Source of the DNA: Zelonia costaricensis
Taxonomy: Eukaryota > Euglenozoa > Kinetoplastea > Trypanosomatida > Trypanosomatidae
Assembly (NCBI GenBank): GCA_030849075.1
Contig: JASAOO010003445.1
Coordinates: 1 to 63,911 of the forward strand
Length of the DNA: 63,911 bases
Direction of reading: 5' to 3'
Under the pieces are notes generated by a model. That model was not told where the DNA came from, searched no databases, and worked only from the letters and a program-made list of their open reading frames with translations. Position numbers and translations under genes: made by a program. Of the stretch, positions 62,487 through 63,911 are shown one piece after another. Each line of letters begins with the position of its first letter. Within the stretch, counting starts at the first letter, position 1.

Positions 62487-63728
62487 TTAGTTCTGAAAGG
62501 AGGAGGCCTCGGCGTAGGGGTTGTGCGAGAAGGAGCCGCGAGTGACCATGCCGCTGTGCATGCTCTGCGCACCGCTGAGAGGGCGGAGGAGGGGCTGCGG
62601 GTCACCGTAGCCCTCCGCCGTGGCAGGGCCGCGCGAGAAGTGCGGCCGCGAGTTTGCCTGGCTGTTGGAGTAGGAGTTCTCGACGAAGGAGCTACTCTGG
62701 GGGACAAGCATGCTGCCGTGGAAGTGATGGCCGTTCATGTGCGAGTGAGACTGGGCCTGCGAGGGGCCGTGGTGGTGGAGCGAGCCGCTCGCCGCGGCGA
62801 AGGAGGGCGGGTGGGAGCCGAGCTCCTGCATGCTCCCGTGCATCATAGTGTGGCGCGAAAGCGTGCGACTGTGGCTCAGCAGGTCGTCCTCGCCGCCGAC
62901 GAGTGGGATCTGGCGGCAGAGGTGCAGGAAGCTGCACTCGTTGCCGAAGCGGCAGAGGCCCTTGCGGTGCTCGCGGCAGATCTTCGACTTTGGCACGTGC
63001 AGCACCATGCCACCGTTCTCCTCGTAGCGGGTCCACAGGAACCGCGTCGGGCAGACGTTGTGCAGCATGATGACCGCCTTACGCTCGGTGCTGTTCACGT
63101 TGTGCCCGCTCGAGGCGTCGCCACCACCGGTGGCGGCCGTGTTCGACTCCCCGTTCGACGACGAGCCGGCCGCGCTGCCGCTCTCACGCTCCGCGTTGGC
63201 GTCGTTCATCGCCGTCGACGTCTCCTTCTCGCGCGGCGGGTCGATGATGACGGCGAGGCCGAGTGGGAAGCCCTCCATGTTGCACTTGGCGCCGTGCGCC
63301 GGGCAGCAGGACGGCGTGTTGAAGGCCTCATGCCGCAGCTGCTCCACTACGCTGGGGTTCGCGTGCACCTGGAAGCAGCGATCCCCTTGCCGGCAGCGGC
63401 CCTCCATGTACAGCCGGCACAGCCCAGGCACGAGACCGTCGTCCTCGAAGGCCAGCGTCGGCTCCACCGCCGTCATCGGGATCGTCAGCTTTGTGCTCGC
63501 CGTGTCGATGGCGGAGATGGTGGTCCCGTTCCCGCGGCGGCGGCCCGAGCCGAGCGGCGACACCGGTGCGCGGCTACTCTGGCGTGGCCGCAGCAGGGTG
63601 CCTGATCCGAGAGAGCAGGAGGTGTTGGGGTTGCCGTAAGAGCCGCACGCCTGCAAGGAGTTGGCGGTGGACCCAACACGCACCGTGGGAAGGGAGGAGG
63701 GCACCCCGAAGTGGTGGACGTAGCTCAT
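62487..63728 (-). CDS. CCCH zinc-finger RNA-binding protein (CX7CX5CX3H type)
   Basis: A 413-residue protein with two CCCH fingers of C-x7-C-x5-C-x3-H spacing: CRLYMEGRCRQGDRCFQVH (about residue 102-120) and CREHRKGLCRFGNECSFLH (about 240-258). A Cys-rich segment (SCCPAHGAKCN) lies shortly after the first finger. Before the second is TRFLWTRYEENGGMVLHVPK, a segment often placed before the finger in this kinetoplastid group. Residues 1-85 and everything after about 265 are Ser/Gly/Asn/His-rich and probably disordered. The likely role is binding mRNA 3' regions to set stability or translation in cytoplasm or granules. It may belong to the cycling-sequence-binding (RBP33-like) or ZC3H group, which is inference. 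The finger spacing differs from the other CCCH gene in this window, so the two are not recent duplicates. The ATG at 63728 is the first convincing one. The 3' flank is 8.9 kb. Confidence 0.88.
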   Translation of the reverse strand: MSYVHHFGVPSSLPTVRVGSTANSLQACGSYGNPNTSCSLGSGTLLRPRQSSRAPVSPLGSGRRRGNGTTISAIDTASTKLTIPMTAVEPTLAFEDDGLVPGLCRLYMEGRCRQGDRCFQVHANPSVVEQLRHEAFNTPSCCPAHGAKCNMEGFPLGLAVIIDPPREKETSTAMNDANAERESGSAAGSSSNGESNTAATGGGDASSGHNVNSTERKAVIMLHNVCPTRFLWTRYEENGGMVLHVPKSKICREHRKGLCRFGNECSFLHLCRQIPLVGGEDDLLSHSRTLSRHTMMHGSMQELGSHPPSFAAASGSLHHHGPSQAQSHSHMNGHHFHGSMLVPQSSSFVENSYSNSQANSRPHFSRGPATAEGYGDPQPLLRPLSGAQSMHSGMVTRGSFSHNPYAEASSFQN

Positions 63729-63911
63729 GGTGGGGTGCTCGGTGCGTACCTTCTCTCTTGATGGCGAGGGCCGACAAACAGAGAAAGAGGAGGCGCGAGA
63801 GCGCTGAGAAGTTAAAGGAAACCACAAACACAAACGAACACGCGGAGAAGTGGAGGTGTGGCAGGAGAGGGAGGGAGGGGCCAATCTAGGCACAGTGGGG
63901 AGGGACGCACG
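63729..63911. other. Right-edge 5' flank of the first CCCH gene
   Basis: Purine-rich plus-strand sequence, so a pyrimidine-rich splice region on the transcript (about 63800-63890), with AG candidates near 63808 and 63770. No further gene begins before the window ends. Confidence 0.6.

Overview
The window looks like a chromosome segment of a trypanosomatid protist, most likely Leishmania or a close relative (Leishmaniinae). It is GC-rich. All fourteen convincing protein genes are intronless and lie on the minus strand, as expected of one polycistronic transcription unit. Spacers are purine-rich on the plus strand, so transcripts are pyrimidine-rich, with the pyrimidine tracts expected of trans-splicing and polyadenylation signals. 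Several products match families as they occur in kinetoplastids, notably a fused cap guanylyltransferase-methyltransferase. No strand switch, rRNA, tRNA or CRISPR array was recognised. Coding sequence covers roughly 30 percent of the window, and the rest is mostly low-complexity spacer.

Transcription runs from high to low coordinates. In that order the genes are: a CCCH zinc-finger protein (62487-63728); an 8.9 kb spacer; the DCC1-like subunit of the Ctf18 clamp loader (52224-53582); a two-ubiquitin-fold, BAG-like protein (50180-51619); a second CCCH protein (45362-46819); a 6.1 kb spacer; a small coiled-coil protein (38501-39235); an 83-residue RRM protein (37352-37603); GMP synthase (34777-36741); an unrecognised 247-residue protein (30726-31469); a 15.9 kb spacer with no credible gene; the bifunctional mRNA capping enzyme (11709-14825); a DnaJ-type protein without a J domain (10056-11060); ERCC1/RAD10 (7911-8714); an NFX1-type zinc-finger protein with RING and R3H domains (4980-7295); a coiled-coil protein (2154-3749); and a SET-domain methyltransferase (821-1684).

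The genes form no pathway; in trypanosomatids, neighbours in a transcription unit are usually unrelated in function. Two loose themes appear. One is RNA metabolism and post-transcriptional control (capping enzyme, two CCCH proteins, RRM protein, NFX1-R3H protein). The other is genome maintenance (DCC1, ERCC1). The most notable features are the J-domain-less DnaJ, whose predicted spliced leader is only a few bases long; the very long spacers, two of which lie directly 3' of the CCCH genes; and a marked strand bias of CA/TG microsatellites, which would put UG repeats into the transcripts.
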